Source: an uncultured Anaerolineae bacterium
GTDB taxonomy: Bacteria; Chloroflexota; Anaerolineae; Promineifilales; Promineifilaceae
Length of the DNA stretch: 64,000 bases
NCBI GenBank assembly: GCA_937943625.1
Contig: CALEAD010000004.1
Coordinates: forward strand, 1-64,000
Direction: 5' to 3'
In this document: positions 63,203 through 64,000 of the stretch, one piece after another
Layout: every line of letters begins with the position of its first letter
Numbering within the stretch: the first letter of the stretch is position 1
Notes under the pieces: model-generated
The model's input: the letters and a program-made list of their open reading frames with translations, nothing else
Told to the model about the DNA's origin: nothing
Databases searched by the model: none
Made by a program: the position numbers and the translations under genes

Positions 63203-64000
63203 CTAACCCTGTTGTGCCTTTCCCACCTTGGTCCCCTTGTTCAGCAACAACCTACGCAGCGCTTGAACCGGCCCATGTCTTTTCTCATCTGTCTGCTCAT
63301 CACCATAAGTATACGGATCTGTGTAATAATAGTAGGAACCAAATCCCTCGCTACGCACCTTCAAATCATTTAGAATCGTGCCGCTCACCACGGCACGCAC
63401 ATCATGTAGCGCCTGCACAGCCTGCCTGACATGCGCGCGCCGGCTCTTATTAGCGCGTAATACCAACACCACCCCATCCACCTGCGTACTTAGCAACACA
63501 GAATCTGTTACCGAAAGCACAGGGGCGCTATCGAATAACACATAATCAAACTGCGCTAGCAAAAACTCGATCAAATAGTGCATTTTAATCGAGCCAAGCA
63601 GCTCGGCCGGATTGGGTGGAATCGGCCCACTAGAAAGTAGAAACAAGCCCGGCACACTTGTTTCCTGCATCACCTCTTCAATGGGAAACATAATCTGTTC
63701 CCCTGGCCGGCCTCCCTCAAAATCTACCAGGATATTCGTCAGGCCACGCCTGTTCGGCAAATTAAAAAACAGATGCTGCGTTGGGCGACGCAAGTCGGCA
63801 TCTATCAACAGCACACGATTACCTGCCTGGGCAAACACAACCGCCAGATTCGCGGAAATGGTACTTTTGCCATCAAACGGAGTTGGGCTAGTTACCAACA
63901 AGGCGCGGCGGGGTGAATCTACTGCGGAAAATTGAATACCTGTGCGCAACACGCGAAATGCCTCAACCGTAGGTGAACGCACCTGGCGCGTTGCCACCAA
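63203..64000 (-). CDS. Tyrosine kinase of the CpsD/CapB/Wzc type, partial
   Basis: The frame is 265 residues and runs off the right edge, so the N-terminus is not seen. It has Walker A SPTPFDGKST (the usual GEGKST Gly replaced by FDGKST), A' LLIDADLRRP, B YVLFDSAPV, and a C-terminal tyrosine cluster FGSYYYYTDPYTYGDEQ. BY-kinases control length and export of exopolysaccharides through Tyr phosphorylation. The Phe-Asp instead of Gly-Glu in Walker A is unusual but keeps GKST. It fits the glycan cluster in this window. Confidence 0.9.
   Translation of the reverse strand: MVATRQVRSPTVEAFRVLRTGIQFSAVDSPRRALLVTSPTPFDGKSTISANLAVVFAQAGNRVLLIDADLRRPTQHLFFNLPNRRGLTNILVDFEGGRPGEQIMFPIEEVMQETSVPGLFLLSSGPIPPNPAELLGSIKMHYLIEFLLAQFDYVLFDSAPVLSVTDSVLLSTQVDGVVLVLRANKSRRAHVRQAVQALHDVRAVVSGTILNDLKVRSEGFGSYYYYTDPYTYGDEQTDEKRHGPVQALRRLLLNKGTKVGKAQQG

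Noticed and set aside
1-64000. tRNA or rRNA genes
   Set aside because: I looked for GGTTCGAATCC-like T-arms and conserved rRNA words on both strands and saw none. A covariance search could still find one.

Overview
The window looks like a chromosomal segment of a Chloroflexota bacterium, most likely from the Anaerolineae/Ardenticatenia/Caldilineae side. This is an inference from protein flavour and the gene set: a bacterial Mvh-Hdr complex, a B-type haem-copper oxidase with subunit IIa, a CydDC fusion, a UPF0182 protein and a tryptophan T-box. GC is moderately high and genes are densely packed. Two features mark the genome. The palindrome ACGGCCGT occurs about 90 times by hand count, mostly inside genes, where chance would give only a few. 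The spacers are packed with several families of short hairpin-forming repeats.

Layout. 1-126 is the tail of an IS1-type transposase and 311-732 a broken small membrane-protein gene. 790-8530 (minus) is one operon, hdrC-hdrB-hdrA-mvhD-mvhG-mvhA, followed by a hydrogenase maturation protease and a cyclic-nucleotide-binding-domain protein: a [NiFe]-hydrogenase/heterodisulfide-reductase-like electron-bifurcating complex. 9084-10685 (minus) holds a thioredoxin-VKOR fusion and a universal stress protein. 11089-16058 (plus) holds a small membrane protein, an ABC-2 exporter (one ATPase, two permeases) and a lipoprotein. 16256-20645 (plus) is a chaperone block (Hsp20, DnaJ-type, ClpB). 20703-22806 (minus) has a class IV aminotransferase, a conserved protein of unknown function and a GlsB-type membrane protein. 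23111-26702 (plus) is trpEGD behind a T-box with a UGG specifier. 27148-30066 is a large UPF0182 membrane protein.

30462-36853 (plus) is a polysaccharide-type cluster: five glycosyltransferases, three of them tandem paralogues, and two methyltransferases. 37446-43434 (plus) is cytochrome bd oxidase (cydAB) with a single-chain CydDC whose linkers contain translated intergenic repeats. 43584-51399 (minus) is a second respiratory block: two SCO proteins, oxidase subunits IIa, II and I, two monohaem c-type lipoproteins, and a cytochrome b fused to two [4Fe-4S] clusters and an MvhD-like domain, with an Rrf2 regulator upstream. 51795-54806 has a Crp/Fnr remnant, DegV, an SRAP protein and a GmhB-like phosphatase. 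54868-56023 is an IS1-family element with a -1 frameshift signal and an in-frame stop. 56130-62847 (plus) has a small secreted protein, then an ACP, acyl-AMP ligase, asparagine-synthetase-like, NAD-synthetase-like and acyltransferase set resembling a small biosynthetic cluster. The window ends with a GmhB-like pseudogene and a partial BY-kinase of exopolysaccharide control.

Together the genes describe a flexible energy metabolism: H2 oxidation with bifurcation, a high-affinity bd oxidase, a B-type terminal oxidase, and a cytochrome b complex in which ferredoxin and MvhD modules are fused to the quinone-reactive subunit. The most novel items are that fusion, the HIP1-like palindrome, and a ~95 bp inverted-repeat-bounded element found four times, three of them directly ahead of genes.
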